In this document: positions 4,632 through 12,332 of the stretch, one piece after another
Layout of the letters: each line of letters opens with the position of its first letter
Position numbering within the stretch: the first letter of the stretch is position 1
Assembly: GCA_014377495.1 (NCBI GenBank)
Contig: JACMPN010000395.1
Span: 1-13,088, forward strand
DNA: 13,088 bases
Direction of reading: 5' to 3'
Origin: Candidatus Sericytochromatia bacterium
GTDB taxonomy: Bacteria; Cyanobacteriota; Sericytochromatia; JACMPN01
The notes under the pieces: generated by a model
What the model saw: the letters and a program-made list of their open reading frames with translations, nothing else
Databases searched by the model: none
What the model was told of the DNA's origin: nothing
Program-made: the position numbers and the translations under genes

Positions 4632-6104
4632 GTGGCTGCACAGGACGGACGTCAACCCAGGGGGTGGCGCCGATTTTCCCGCCATCTGCTGGTTGCGCTC
4701 GCTGCCTGTGGGGTGGGCGCCGTGCTGCTGGTCGCTCCGAGCCCCCAAGCCGCCGAGTCGCCCGCCAAGGTGCATCTGTTCGCCGACAACGTGCAGCACG
4801 ACAAGCTCCGCCGGCTCTCCGTGGCCAAGGGCCATGTGCGGGTCGTGCAGGGCGAGGTGACGGTCTTTGCCGACGGGATCACTTACGATGAGCAGGCCGA
4901 CACCTCCACGAGCGACGGCAAGGCCACGATCGTCCAGACCGAAGGCGGCCGCAAGACCGTGATCACCGGCGCCAAATTGGTTTTTTACCATCGGGAGCGG
5001 CGGGTGCTCCTGGAAGGGCCCGTGCATGTCGACCGTCCGAGCGATATGGCCCATGTCCCCGTGCCTGATCCGGTGCCCGACTCCGCAGCCAAGCGGGCCC
5101 GCACCGAAAAGGCCGTCAAAGCGGCCCGGACGGTGATCGATGCCGACAAGGGCGAGTACTGGACCCGCACTAAAAAGGGCAAGTTCACCGGCAACGTCGT
5201 CCTGCTGCAAAAGGAGAAGAAAGCCAAGGGCGACACGGCCGAACTCGACGATGCGGCCGGCCTGGTGACGCTGACGGGCAAGGCCCGGGTCGAGCAGATC
5301 AAGGGCAACTGGCTGGTCACCGAAGGCGTCATCGAGAACAAGGCGGACGACGTCGAGCATCAGCGTTCCTTGCGCAATGCGGCGACGATCGATGCCGACA
5401 AGATCGACATCTACTCCAAGACCAACGACCTGATCGCCACGGGCAACGTCGTCACCGAACAAAAGGGCCAGGTCTCCCGCAGTCAGAAAGCCGTCTACCG
5501 CGACAAAGAACAGGAAATCACCCTGACGGAAACGGTGCGGTTCGAGCGTCAGAAAGACGAGTGGATGACCTCCGACCGGGCGGTTTACAACCTTAAGACC
5601 GAGCGTTTTGTGGCCACCGGCGAACAAAAACAGATCGAATCGAAGTTCATCGTCCGGACGGATCCCACGCCCGCCGAGCCCCTGCCGGATGTGCCGTCCG
5701 ATCAGGAACTGGGCCCGTCAGCCGTCGCGCCGACCCCCTTGGCCGGTCCGCCAGGCGCCGCCACCCCGCCGATCCCCTCACCGGGTCCGACCCCCCGGCC
5801 CCTGCCGTCGCCCACCGCCTCGCCGGTGGCGGGTTCCGATGGTGCGGCGACCCCACAGCCCGTTTCCTCGGCGACGCCGTCACAGGGCACGCCTTCGGAC
5901 CGACAGATGCAGCCAGGACCGGTGTTGATGCCCCCCGGCCAGGCCCCGAAGCCACCAAGCTCGCCCAGTCCGACGCCCTCGGTGCAGCCCCGCCTGCCGC
6001 CGTTGCCCCGGCCGACCCGGGTGCCGACCGGCCCGCGTCTGCCGAAGGCCACCCCGCCACCGGTGATCCCGCAGTCCACGGGGACTCCCCGCCCACGGGC
6101 GTGA
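4632..6104 (+). CDS. OstA/LptA-like envelope protein with proline-rich tail
   Basis: The 490-residue product resembles the OstA-like family, whose member LptA carries lipopolysaccharide across the periplasm on a beta-jellyroll. From about residue 46 to 355 it shows repeated OstA-type patterns: VHLFADNVQHDKLRRLSVAK, GHVRVVQGEVTVFADGITYD, VIDADKGEYWT...GKFTGNVVL, AATIDADKIDIYSKTNDLIATGNVV, and TSDRAVYNLKTERFVATG. Three or more consecutive modules suggest a longer jellyroll than classical LptA. The last roughly 135 residues are a disordered Pro/Ser/Thr/Gln tail. I chose GTG 4632, six nt after GGAAAGGG; it gives a signal peptide with a twin-Arg n-region and cleavage near QAA-E. LAAC at 23-26 is lipobox-like, so a lipoprotein is possible. 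An in-frame ATG at 4488 lacks a ribosome site and would disrupt the signal peptide. No other lpt gene is adjacent. Confidence 0.75.
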   Translation: MAAQDGRQPRGWRRFSRHLLVALAACGVGAVLLVAPSPQAAESPAKVHLFADNVQHDKLRRLSVAKGHVRVVQGEVTVFADGITYDEQADTSTSDGKATIVQTEGGRKTVITGAKLVFYHRERRVLLEGPVHVDRPSDMAHVPVPDPVPDSAAKRARTEKAVKAARTVIDADKGEYWTRTKKGKFTGNVVLLQKEKKAKGDTAELDDAAGLVTLTGKARVEQIKGNWLVTEGVIENKADDVEHQRSLRNAATIDADKIDIYSKTNDLIATGNVVTEQKGQVSRSQKAVYRDKEQEITLTETVRFERQKDEWMTSDRAVYNLKTERFVATGEQKQIESKFIVRTDPTPAEPLPDVPSDQELGPSAVAPTPLAGPPGAATPPIPSPGPTPRPLPSPTASPVAGSDGAATPQPVSSATPSQGTPSDRQMQPGPVLMPPGQAPKPPSSPSPTPSVQPRLPPLPRPTRVPTGPRLPKATPPPVIPQSTGTPRPRA

Positions 6105-6142
6105 GACGCAACGGCTTCGCAGGCAGTCCCCACCTGGCCTCG

Positions 6143-6210
6143 CCTGCGGTTGGCGCCGCAGGAAAGGGAGTCGTTGTTGATCCTCGGCACGAATTGGCGC
6201 CGCAGCGCCA
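6143..6210. repeat. Two hairpins built on a 12-bp direct repeat between convergent genes
   Basis: TTGGCGCCGCAG occurs at 6150-6161 and 6194-6205. The first copy lies in a 7-bp hairpin (CCTGCGG 6143-6149 with CCGCAGG 6156-6162). The second lies in a 6-bp hairpin (TGGCGC 6195-6200 with GCGCCA 6205-6210). There is no T run on either strand, so they are at best atypical or rho-assisted terminators separating the OstA-like gene from the convergent amidohydrolase. Confidence 0.35.
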
Positions 6211-6227
6211 TATGTCCGAGGCCCTGC

Positions 6228-7136
6228 CTACTCCAGCTTGAGGAGCCGCAGGGCGTTCCGGCGCATGACCATCTCGGCTTCAGCCGGGGTCAGGGCCGCC
6301 TTCATCACCTCGATGGCCGGCTTTTGCTGGAGCAGCGGATAGTCCGAGCCGAACAGCACCCGTTCGACACCCAGCATGTCGACGGCCTGGCGCACGACCT
6401 TCGGTGGCTGCCAACTGCTTTCCACATGCACATTCGCATTTTCGTGGGCCAGTTCCAGCACGGTGCGATGCTGATTCCACCCGATGTGGGCGAGGACGAA
6501 GGTCACTGTCGGAAAGGCCTGGATGACCGGTCGCAACAACGACGCGTCGTCATCATGGCGCACGGCCTCGAACGGAAAACTACCCGTGTGGATCTGGACG
6601 GGCAGATCGTGTGCATAGGCCACCTGACAGAGCTCGTACATGCGGTCGTCCGTGGGATCCGGGCCGGCCAGCGCCGGATGGATCTTGATCCCACTCACGC
6701 CACCGGCGGCAATGTAGCCGGCCAGCCGGGCCGGCGCATCCGGCAGGCTGGGATCCACGCCGGCAAACAGGCTGAGCCGGTCCGCATGGCGCAGCATCAC
6801 CTGCCGCAAATCGTCGGTGTTGAAATAAGGCTCAATGACGTTGATCACCGACCGTTCCACACCCAGCCGGTCCATGCCCCGCAGCAGTTCATTGACCCGG
6901 TGGCGTTCGAACAACTGCAGCACGGCATTGAACCCGATCCGGCTGACCGCCCGGTAGGCCATCACGCTCAGCCGGTTCCGCCAATGGTGGGCCACATGAT
7001 GCACATACGGTTCCACCCAGGGCGAAACCAGGTCCGTGGCCTGGGCGGCCCAGCTGATCGGCGCAACGTCATGCCGACAGACGGGCTCGTCGCCACGCAG
7101 ATGGACATGAAAATCAATGAATCCGGTCTCGGTCAT
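6228..7136 (-). CDS. Amidohydrolase-family metal-dependent hydrolase (Amidohydro_2 type)
   Basis: The 302-residue cytoplasmic protein belongs to the TIM-barrel amidohydrolase superfamily (amidohydrolase 2 branch: decarboxylases, lactonases and related hydrolases). Metal and catalytic positions are visible: DFHVH with His10 and His12, GIKIHP with Lys151 and His153, QIHTG with His183, LAHIG with His217, and FGSDYP with Asp265. Length is complete for the branch. The ATG at 7136 has only a weak ribosome site, but no better in-frame start is seen. It begins 38 nt after the transglutaminase-like gene on the same strand and is probably co-transcribed from the 9134-9161 promoter. The substrate cannot be inferred; annotation as a specific decarboxylase would be unsupported. 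The domain call is confident. Confidence 0.88.
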   Translation of the reverse strand: MTETGFIDFHVHLRGDEPVCRHDVAPISWAAQATDLVSPWVEPYVHHVAHHWRNRLSVMAYRAVSRIGFNAVLQLFERHRVNELLRGMDRLGVERSVINVIEPYFNTDDLRQVMLRHADRLSLFAGVDPSLPDAPARLAGYIAAGGVSGIKIHPALAGPDPTDDRMYELCQVAYAHDLPVQIHTGSFPFEAVRHDDDASLLRPVIQAFPTVTFVLAHIGWNQHRTVLELAHENANVHVESSWQPPKVVRQAVDMLGVERVLFGSDYPLLQQKPAIEVMKAALTPAEAEMVMRRNALRLLKLE

Positions 7137-7174
7137 GGTGCTGGCTGCATCGTTTCGACGAAAATGGATCGCGG

Positions 7175-9094
7175 TCAGTGGCCCGTCTGGCTGGCCCGAG
7201 CCTGATTGGTGTCTCGTTCCAGGATGATCACGGATTTGGCGAATCGGGCCCGCTCCAAGAATAGCTTACGCACACTTGCATAGGCTTGCGGGGACACCGT
7301 CGTCGCCTTGTAGTCAGTCACCGCCTCGAAGCTGAGCCGGCCATTGAGGTAGGTGTACTGCGCCGTAAAGCCCACCTCGGGCGATTCGAGAACCAACGCT
7401 GCCGGCAGGTACCGGGGTCGGTAACCCTGGGGCAACGTTACCTCGGCCCGGTCGATGTAGCGCTCCCGGGTCCACCAGGAGATGGGCAGGTCACGGTGTT
7501 CGGCACTGAACAGTCCCAATCCGAATCCCATGCCCGGCAACTTGAAGATCAGCAGGTCCCCCGCCACCGTGGCGAAGTCCTCGGAGGCATAGGTGAAGGC
7601 CGTTTCGAAGGCGGGACGCACCTCGGTGGCCGTCGACACCCGATGGGTGAGCAGACGACTGCCGGCGACCAGTCCCTCGCTTTGACGCCGAAATTCGTCG
7701 CTGATCTGTTGGGGGGAGCGTCCGACGTAGGTTTGCCGCTCCGCGGCGGCCAGGGTGCCCGTGAACTGTTCGCGCACGTCGGATTGCACCCCGCCGCCCG
7801 GCATCAGGGTCAGCGTTTGTTCGCTGAGGGCGACGTTCGCACCCGGCTGGCTGCCGGGCAGAGTCACCAATTCGCCTCCGGTATCGCTCATCAGTAGGGC
7901 ATCCGCCCCGTGATCCATCGACGGCAGGTCTCCGAAGCTCGTCGTCTTGGCGACCGAATCGAGATACAACCGGCCGGTCGGTAGGTCCGCCGCCACGATG
8001 CAGTGGTCGAACTGGGACAAGTTCGGCAAGGTCTGATCCACCCGGCCCCGCTCGTTGGTCGAGACCAGCACGTAATGAGTCGGGATGCCGGCCTGAGTGA
8101 GCATCGCCTTCAGTAGGGTCGAGCCGTCCTTACAGTCGCCGTAGCGGTTTTGATAGACCTGACTCGCCGATTGGGGCTCGAACCCCGCCACCGTCATGTC
8201 GACGGCCACGTACCGGATGTCCCGCAGGACATAGTCGTAGATGGCCTTCGCCTTTTCCGACGGCGTCTGTGCCTGGGCGGTCACCTGTTTCGTCAGGGCG
8301 ACCAGCTCCGATGAGGCCTGAGCCTTGTTGTGGGACAGGGTCCGCCACTCGTCGGATACGGCCCGCCAGGTCGTGGTGCTGGACACGGCGATGCGGGTCG
8401 CCACATCCCGCCAGCGGGGCATCTGACGCTCGGAGACCAGCGGCTTGGGACGATGGGCCGTCCAGACCCGGCGGACGGTGTCGCCTTCCTGCGTCGTCTG
8501 GCTGTCGACGGGGACTTCCGGCTTGGCATTGAGCAGGTCCGTCTGCATGGACAGGCTGCTGGGGGTGATCAGGATATAGCGGACCGTGTCCGCAGGCTCG
8601 CTGCCTTGCAGATAGCGTGAGTCAGAGAACCGTCCCGGACGGTTTTTGCCCCGGATTGTCACCTGGTACTCGCAGACGGAGCCCGTGACCATGGCCGGCA
8701 AGGTGAAGGATTTCACCCGATACCGGTCGTACGCCGGTTCTTCGCTGTAGGGGCTGGCGTCGGCGATGGCGTTCGCCTGGACCTGGTGGGTCTGTCCGTC
8801 CGGATCGACGGTGAATGCCCGGTCGATCGTCACGGTCTCGGAGTCGGGCCGGTAGCCGAATTCCGCTTCGGCATAGAGCTTTTTGCCCCGCTCGTTCAGG
8901 ACCTTGTAGCGCTTCGTCAAGCGGCGGGTGAACGAGCCGTCGGCACCCAGGCGGACTTCCGTTTCGTCCAACTGGGTGTCGATGGCCGCCGCTCCGTCGT
9001 CAGTGGGGGATTCCGTGGCGGCACCGGCTACCGTTACTGGCAGTAGGAATGCAAGGCTGGCCAAAGCCACCGGGATCCAGCGTTTGAAGGGCAT
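7175..9094 (-). CDS. Secreted DUF3857 / transglutaminase-like protein
   Basis: The 639-residue protein begins with a signal peptide (MPFKRWIPVALASLAFLLPV, cleavage near AGA-A), so it acts outside the cytoplasm. Residues about 50-235 match the DUF3857 layout, a beta-rich domain usually found before a transglutaminase-like core. The core (about 270-385) has YGDCKDGSTLLKAML with Cys321, FDHCIVAADL with His364 and LYLDS with Asp379, a complete Cys-His-Asp triad. The C-terminal 250 residues are a further beta-rich region typical of such proteins. I chose ATG 9094, with GGAG six nt upstream; a TTG five codons further would overlap that ribosome site. It is the first gene of a leftward pair with the amidohydrolase. 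The enzymatic reaction is unknown; relatives are thought to act as proteases or crosslinking enzymes. Confidence 0.9.
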   Translation of the reverse strand: MPFKRWIPVALASLAFLLPVTVAGAATESPTDDGAAAIDTQLDETEVRLGADGSFTRRLTKRYKVLNERGKKLYAEAEFGYRPDSETVTIDRAFTVDPDGQTHQVQANAIADASPYSEEPAYDRYRVKSFTLPAMVTGSVCEYQVTIRGKNRPGRFSDSRYLQGSEPADTVRYILITPSSLSMQTDLLNAKPEVPVDSQTTQEGDTVRRVWTAHRPKPLVSERQMPRWRDVATRIAVSSTTTWRAVSDEWRTLSHNKAQASSELVALTKQVTAQAQTPSEKAKAIYDYVLRDIRYVAVDMTVAGFEPQSASQVYQNRYGDCKDGSTLLKAMLTQAGIPTHYVLVSTNERGRVDQTLPNLSQFDHCIVAADLPTGRLYLDSVAKTTSFGDLPSMDHGADALLMSDTGGELVTLPGSQPGANVALSEQTLTLMPGGGVQSDVREQFTGTLAAAERQTYVGRSPQQISDEFRRQSEGLVAGSRLLTHRVSTATEVRPAFETAFTYASEDFATVAGDLLIFKLPGMGFGLGLFSAEHRDLPISWWTRERYIDRAEVTLPQGYRPRYLPAALVLESPEVGFTAQYTYLNGRLSFEAVTDYKATTVSPQAYASVRKLFLERARFAKSVIILERDTNQARASQTGH

Positions 9095-9133
9095 AGCAAG
9101 CTCCAATGCTTCGGTGTTAGGGCGTTTCAGCGA

Positions 9134-9161
9134 ATTATAGCACCCTCAATACAAGAAGCAA
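9134..9161 (-). promoter_or_regulatory. Promoter of the transglutaminase-like gene (extended -10)
   Basis: On the minus strand TTGCTT (complement of 9156-9161) is followed by 16 nt and a perfect TATAAT (9134-9139), preceded by TGC, which makes an extended -10. The start would lie near 9127, giving a leader of about 33 nt to the ATG at 9094. Confidence 0.65.
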
Positions 9162-9176
9162 TCAGCGCTCCAGCCA

Positions 9177-9204
9177 TTGGGCATGTCAGGGCCTGTGGTA
9201 TAGT
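9177..9204 (+). promoter_or_regulatory. Promoter of the DUF4388 gene (extended -10)
   Basis: TTGGGC (9177-9182), a 16-nt spacer and TATAGT (9199-9204), preceded by TGG, form an extended -10 promoter. The start near 9211 gives a leader of about 30 nt, C-rich and lacking a Shine-Dalgarno sequence. Confidence 0.6.
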
Positions 9205-9240
9205 GGGATAGCACACCAACCCCCCGCCCAGACTACCTTC

Positions 9241-10071
9241 ATGACCGTTCTTCTTGAGGGCAACCTCGAGCACATCAGCCTGTTCAACCTGCTCCAGTTC
9301 GTGAAGATGGAGCAGAAGACGTGCGGAATGACGATTTCGATCCCCGAGATCTCACAGCAGTGCCAGATGTTCTTCTTCCAAGGCGCCATCCGCTATGCCG
9401 AGGTCAATCAGCTGCGCGGGCCCGATGCCATGTACCGGATCATCGGCTGGTGGCAGATGGGTACCTTCACGATCAGGGTTGCCAACGATGCTGAGCTGCC
9501 GGAGGCCAACATCAAGCAGCCGATCGAGTCGATCCTGCTCGAGTCGGCCCGCCGGATTGACGAGACGGGCGGTCTGCGCCAGAAACTGCCCAGCATCACG
9601 GCCACGGTCAGCTTCACCGAGGATGCCATCGTCGCCGTCAAGGCCGTCGACGACCCTGAGCATCCGGACTGGATCCCCGAGTTCCTCCGTCAGTTGCCCC
9701 GCAGCTTTTCGGTGGCCCGATTCTTTGAGGCCTGTCCGCTCGATGACTGGACGGCCTGCAAAAACCTCGAGTACCTCCTGAAGACCAACGCCCTCACGGA
9801 AAATGCCGTCGATGCCACGAGCGGCCAATCGTCGGCCGTCGAGGCCTACACAATGATCGTCATGGAGTATGTCGGCTACGCCGAAGCCCACCGCATCGTG
9901 GCCAAGTCCTGTGAGCAGACCAATTTCGATCAGACGACCGAAGCGCACGGATTTATGCACCTGCTCAATCTCGTCGATGCCATCGCCGAATTCTTGGCCG
10001 TCACTTTGGATGACGACCAGATCTCGGATGCGACCCGCCGCCTGAGGGCCAAGACCACTTCGCTGATCTGA
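9241..10071 (+). CDS. DUF4388-domain protein
   Basis: The 276-residue protein begins with a DUF4388 (PATAN-like) domain, about residues 1-105. Visible features are LEGNLEHISLFNLLQFVKMEQKT, MFFFQGAIRYAEVNQLRG, and IIGWWQMGTFTIR. Such domains occur in regulators of gliding, twitching and cell patterning in cyanobacteria and myxobacteria, often joined to receiver or kinase domains. Here residues about 106-276 have no recognised receiver or kinase motif and appear helical and acidic. No signal peptide or membrane segment is seen, so it is probably a cytoplasmic adaptor. The ATG at 9241 has no ribosome site, but the frame, composition and promoter support it. It stands alone, divergent from the transglutaminase-like gene. 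Confidence 0.85.
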   Translation: MTVLLEGNLEHISLFNLLQFVKMEQKTCGMTISIPEISQQCQMFFFQGAIRYAEVNQLRGPDAMYRIIGWWQMGTFTIRVANDAELPEANIKQPIESILLESARRIDETGGLRQKLPSITATVSFTEDAIVAVKAVDDPEHPDWIPEFLRQLPRSFSVARFFEACPLDDWTACKNLEYLLKTNALTENAVDATSGQSSAVEAYTMIVMEYVGYAEAHRIVAKSCEQTNFDQTTEAHGFMHLLNLVDAIAEFLAVTLDDDQISDATRRLRAKTTSLI

Positions 10072-10154
10072 GCCACGGTCCCCCAGCAAGGGCAGTTTGG
10101 CTGACATCAACCCAGTGGGCTTGGCCGTACCGGCTGTTCAGGGCCCGGCGGTGT

Positions 10155-10163
10155 TGTTATGCT
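10155..10163 (+). promoter_or_regulatory. Candidate extended -10 directly upstream of uppP
   Basis: TGTTATGCT (10155-10163) fits an extended -10 (TGn followed by TATGCT, four of six matches); the -35 region is poor. The start would fall at about 10170, at or next to the ATG at 10171. This allows a leaderless uppP mRNA and would explain the absence of a ribosome site. Confidence 0.25.
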
Positions 10164-10170
10164 CCCCCGT

Positions 10171-11052
10171 ATGACACCCATCCAAGCCATCACCTTTGGC
10201 GCCGTCCAAGGCATCACTGAGTTCCTGCCCATCAGCTCCACGGCCCATCTGATCCTGCTGCCGGCCGTCATGCATTGGCCGGATCCGGGTCTGACCTACG
10301 ATGTGGCTCTCCACATCGGCACGTTGCTGGCCGTGTTGATCTACTTCGCCGGTGACCTCGGCCGTTTGACCAGGGCCTGGTTCCAGAGTCTGGTCAAACG
10401 GGACCCCAATGACCCGTATCAGCGCCTGGCATGGCTGATCATCGCCGGCACCGTACCTGCCGCCGTGATTGGCGTCCTGTGCGAAAAATGGGTCGAAACG
10501 ACGCTGCGGTCCCCATTGCTGATCGGGTTCAACCTCATCCTCGTCGCCACCGTCATTTTGATTGTCGACCGGCGGGCGAACAACGACGGCCGTTCCTGGA
10601 AAGAGCTCAACCTCGGCGATGCCATGGCGATCGGTTTCGGCCAGGCTGCCGCTTTGATCCCCGGGTTCTCCCGTTCCGGCTCAACGATGTGTGTCGGCCT
10701 GTTGCGGGGCCTCGAACGCAGCGCCGCCGCCCGGATCAGCTTTCTGCTCGGCACCCCGATCATCTTCGGCAGCGCCATCTTCAAACTGCGGCATCTCAGC
10801 CATCAGGCCCTGCCTGCCGATGAGCGGAGTGCCTTCATCATCGGCATCGTCACCTCCGGTGTGGTCGGTTATGCCTGCATCCATTTTCTGCTCGGCTACC
10901 TGTCCCGCAAGCCGCTCGCCGTGTTCATGGTCTATCGGATCATTGTCGGCGGGCTCGTCATCGGGTTGAGCCTCGCCGGGTTCCTGCAGCCGCCCGCAGC
11001 GGTCAAAACCGCCCGGTCCCACTCGGCGCCTCATGTCATTGCCCACCGTTAA
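10171..11052 (+). CDS. uppP: Undecaprenyl-diphosphate phosphatase UppP (BacA)
   Basis: This is an integral membrane enzyme that dephosphorylates undecaprenyl diphosphate to the carrier lipid used for peptidoglycan and other envelope polymers. Its loss or excess alters bacitracin sensitivity. Both family signatures are present: QGITEFLPISSTAH (13-26, the E/Q-x3-E motif with a conserved His) and PGFSRSGST (164-172). Several hydrophobic segments fit the usual polytopic fold, and the 293-residue length is normal. Family members usually begin close to IQAI, favouring ATG 10171; an in-frame ATG at 10159 is the alternative, and neither has a clear ribosome site. It leads a rightward run, with the DUF456 frame 12 nt downstream. 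Confidence 0.95.
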   Translation: MTPIQAITFGAVQGITEFLPISSTAHLILLPAVMHWPDPGLTYDVALHIGTLLAVLIYFAGDLGRLTRAWFQSLVKRDPNDPYQRLAWLIIAGTVPAAVIGVLCEKWVETTLRSPLLIGFNLILVATVILIVDRRANNDGRSWKELNLGDAMAIGFGQAAALIPGFSRSGSTMCVGLLRGLERSAAARISFLLGTPIIFGSAIFKLRHLSHQALPADERSAFIIGIVTSGVVGYACIHFLLGYLSRKPLAVFMVYRIIVGGLVIGLSLAGFLQPPAAVKTARSHSAPHVIAHR

Positions 11053-11064
11053 GGGGCGGGTGAG

Positions 11065-11605
11065 GTGACGATTTTCGTGCTCAGCCTGGTCCTGCTGGCC
11101 TGCCTCTGCGCCATTCCCTTCGGCTTCCCCGGTACGTGGCTGATCGTCCTGGTGGCATTCCTTTATGGCCCCCTCACCGGCAGTGCGCTCGGGTTCGTCA
11201 CGCTGATCGGCCTGGCGTTCCTGGCGCTGACTCGCAGAAGGGTTGGAGTTCCTGCTCGGGGCCAACCTGGCTCGGCAGTTCGGCGGCTCGAACCGGGCGG
11301 CCTGGGGGTCCATCCTGGGTGGCGTGGCTGGGGCCGTCCTCGGCATCCCGCTGCCCATTATCGGCTCCGTCACCGGCGCGTTTCTGGGCGCCTTTCTGGG
11401 GGCCTGGATCGGGGAACGCAGTCTCGGTGCCAGCCATCATCAGGCCACCCGGGTGGCTACGGGCGCATTGCTCGGCCGCCTCGTCGCCATGGCCGCCAAG
11501 ACGGCCATCGGAACCGTGATGGCCGTCTGGATTCTCGCCGCAGCCGTGTGGGGGGCCCCTGCTGCCCCCAGTCCGACCCAAACCGTCTCGGCCGACGTAA
11601 GATAG
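11065..11605 (+). pseudogene. DUF456 membrane protein broken by a one-base frameshift
   Basis: The first 56 codons (GTG 11065, AAGGGG eight nt upstream) encode a hydrophobic, DUF456-like N-terminus containing FGFPGTWLIVLVAFLYGP. The family then expects an AExLxFLLG-type segment, but this frame turns into non-hydrophobic sequence. The next frame (from 11234) continues exactly with AEGLEFLLGANLARQFGGSN, followed by the Gly/Ala-rich membrane segments and AWIGE, to TAG 11603-11605. Removing one base, most simply C11233 in ACTCGCA, restores about 179 residues, normal for the family. It may be a true inactivation, an assembly error, or much less likely a programmed +1 shift. DUF456 function is unknown. 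Confidence 0.75.
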
Positions 11606-11661
11606 AGTGTGCGGCGCAAGCCCGTGCCCATGCAGGGCATGGCGGATGAGGAGGCCAGGCG

Positions 11662-12321
11662 GTGTCAGAGATGGAAATTCCCGTTTTCCCGTTGTCCCTG
11701 GTCCTGTATCCCGGCATGACCCTGCCCCTGCACATTTTCGAGGCGCGCTACAAACAGCTGATCGCCGATGTCCACGGCGTGGGGGGCGTGTTCGGCATCG
11801 TCCTCGTCGAACCGGATGCGGACGATGCCGAGGGGGCCCGCCTGCACACCGTGGGGGCCCTGGCCCGGATCACCCAGCTGGAACCCCTGCCGGACGGGCG
11901 TTACAATCTGGTCGTCCAGGGCGAGCGGCGCATGCGGTTGCTGGATTGGCAGGAAGAACATGTCTACGCCACGGCCCACGTCCAGTTGCTGGATGAGGAT
12001 CTGGGCAGTGACATCCTCGCCGGTCTGGTGCGGGCCCGGTTCGGGGAGTACAACGATATCCTCTTCACGCTCGTCCAGATGGCGGCCCCGACGCTGCCGG
12101 ACGGGGCGACGGCCGTGGAGCTGAGCTATTGGGTTGCCTCCAACATGCACCTCGAATGGGCGGAAAAGCAGTTTTTGTTGCGGTGTGAATCCACCGATGA
12201 GCGCCTTTCCAGCTTGCTGCAGCTTTTGGCCCGCGAAATCCAGAAGGTTTCGATGTTCTCGGAGCAGGCCTTGCAGCAGGGCAAACAGTTTATCGGGGGC
12301 GTGCCCTTTTCCGTGAACTGA
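11662..12321 (+). CDS. LON peptidase substrate-binding-domain protein
   Basis: The 219-residue protein consists of the N-terminal LON substrate-binding domain only: IPVFPLSLVLYPGMTLPLHIFEARYKQL at the start, FGIVLVE at about 45, LARITQLEPLPDGRYNLVVQGERRMRLL in the middle, and a helical C-terminal part (AVELSYWVASNMHL ... LLQLLAREIQKV). There is no AAA+ module and no Ser-Lys protease dyad, so it is not a protease. Such stand-alone proteins are common in cyanobacteria and proteobacteria and their function is poorly known. The start is GTG 11662, seven nt after a perfect AGGAGG. It lies 56 nt after the DUF456 frame and 11 nt before queG, so it is probably in the same operon. Confidence 0.93.
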   Translation: MSEMEIPVFPLSLVLYPGMTLPLHIFEARYKQLIADVHGVGGVFGIVLVEPDADDAEGARLHTVGALARITQLEPLPDGRYNLVVQGERRMRLLDWQEEHVYATAHVQLLDEDLGSDILAGLVRARFGEYNDILFTLVQMAAPTLPDGATAVELSYWVASNMHLEWAEKQFLLRCESTDERLSSLLQLLAREIQKVSMFSEQALQQGKQFIGGVPFSVN

Positions 12322-12332
12322 GGCGAGCGAGG

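Noticed and set aside
4371..5627. 418-residue leftward open frame opposite the OstA-like gene
   Set aside because: It is the antisense of a gene with signal peptide, OstA-like motifs and ribosome site; its Gly/Leu/Asp/Val-rich product shows no domain, and it overlaps the TSCPD gene's promoter.
6150..7205. 351-residue rightward open frame opposite the amidohydrolase
   Set aside because: The amidohydrolase carries the full metal-binding motif set; the rightward product is a His/Gln-rich reverse-strand shadow.
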